Below are positions 63,737 to 64,000 of a stretch of DNA of 64,000 nucleotides, piece after piece. This DNA comes from Parashewanella sp049608225. GTDB lineage: Bacteria; Pseudomonadota; Gammaproteobacteria; Enterobacterales; Shewanellaceae. Every line of letters starts with the position of its first letter. Position 1 is the first letter of the stretch. The translations under genes and the position numbers were made by a program. The notes under the pieces are model-generated. The model saw only the letters and a list, made by a program, of their open reading frames with translations. It did not search any database and was not told where the DNA came from. The stretch lies in assembly GCA_049608225.1 (NCBI GenBank), contig JBMYXI010000001.1:1-64000 (forward strand), written 5' to 3'.

Positions 63737-64000
63737 TTAATTATCTTTTATTTTCGTTGCAATGTGCTGCGCTGCGATACGACCATTTAATATGGCACCA
63801 GACAAAAAAGTTCCCTCTAAAGAGCGACGCCCACAACTTCCAGCGCCACCAAAGCCAGCAGCTTCTCCTGCAGCATATAAGCCACTAATCACATTTCCTT
63901 CTTGGTTAAGCACTTGGCTATCCGTGTTCGTTTCCATTCCGCCCATACTTTTACGACTTATTACTCGTGAGCGAATTGCTATTAGCGGACCTGCGCTTTC
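63737..64000 (-). CDS. FAD-dependent dehydrogenase, C-terminal part (cut by the window end)
   Basis: The last 87 codons of a FAD-binding protein are visible. They read ...SMGGMETNTDSQVLNQEG, then GLYAAGEAAGFGGAGSCGRR and SLEGTFLSGAILNGRIAA. The GLYAAGEAAGFGG...LEGTFLSG ending is characteristic of the FAD-binding dehydrogenase group related to fumarate reductase and 3-ketosteroid dehydrogenase flavoproteins. The start lies beyond 64000. It is upstream of, and probably co-transcribed with, the TPP enzyme. Confidence 0.85.
   Translation of the reverse strand, partial: ESAGPLIAIRSRVISRKSMGGMETNTDSQVLNQEGNVISGLYAAGEAAGFGGAGSCGRRSLEGTFLSGAILNGRIAAQHIATKIKDN

Overview
The window is a chromosomal segment, roughly 40% G+C by eye, from a marine-type gammaproteobacterium of the Alteromonadales/Shewanella-Colwellia-Psychrobium kind. 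This placement is inferred from gene order and protein style: the murJ-ribF-ileS-lspA-fkpB-ispH block divergent from rpsT, the pilV-W-X-Y1-E minor pilin operon with a TapY2-type gene, mdh divergent from argR, and DUF3545- and OlsF-type genes. I see no rRNA, tRNA, CRISPR array, insertion sequence or prophage. Almost everything is chromosomal core, with a few lineage-specific genes between core blocks.

Layout. 0-9 kb: a YjiH-type membrane protein, a TonB-dependent copper-type receptor facing a Fur-like palindrome, a two-gene lipid unit (LpxH-like phosphoesterase and OlsF-like bifunctional acyltransferase), and an 811-residue ankyrin protein. 9-20 kb: cytochrome bd oxidase cydABX (cydX is only 37 codons), dapE, radA, a large PilZ-domain protein, serB, and a broken tonB remnant. 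20-26 kb: the type IV pilus minor pilin/PilY1 operon on the minus strand. 26-34 kb: ispH, fkpB, lspA, ileS, ribF and murJ on the minus strand, with rpsT (UUG start) divergent. 34-43 kb: a secreted M28 peptidase lipoprotein, a second ankyrin protein, a SpoU-type RNA methyltransferase, yaaA, an alanine/Na+ symporter and a phosphoketolase. 43-53 kb: a K+-channel-like protein, an RND efflux adaptor/pump pair, an orphan HAD-like protein, then tal and pgi. 53-64 kb: a DUF3545 protein, slyD, an L,D-transpeptidase, a YjjX-type NTPase, a GNAT, an orphan 516-residue protein with a coding minisatellite, csdA-csdE, folM, mdh, argR, and a TPP enzyme/FAD dehydrogenase pair cut by the window end.

How genes work together. 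Cytochrome bd, phosphoketolase, transaldolase, glucose-6-phosphate isomerase and malate dehydrogenase outline carbon flow and low-oxygen respiration. PilV/W/X/Y1/E/TapY2, and perhaps the PilZ protein, point to surface attachment and motility. OlsF and the LpxH-like enzyme suggest membrane lipid remodelling.

The part most worth following is a scattered set of four lineage-specific proteins that look like eukaryote-style or effector-style proteins: two ankyrin proteins, a HAD-like protein, and the 516-residue protein. The last ends in a His-Glu-Gln-Cys pattern resembling clan CE (YopJ/Ulp1-type) cysteine enzymes. Its N-terminal ~65 residues look weakly similar to those of the 811-residue ankyrin protein. 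No secretion system for them is visible in the window, so an effector role is a hypothesis only.
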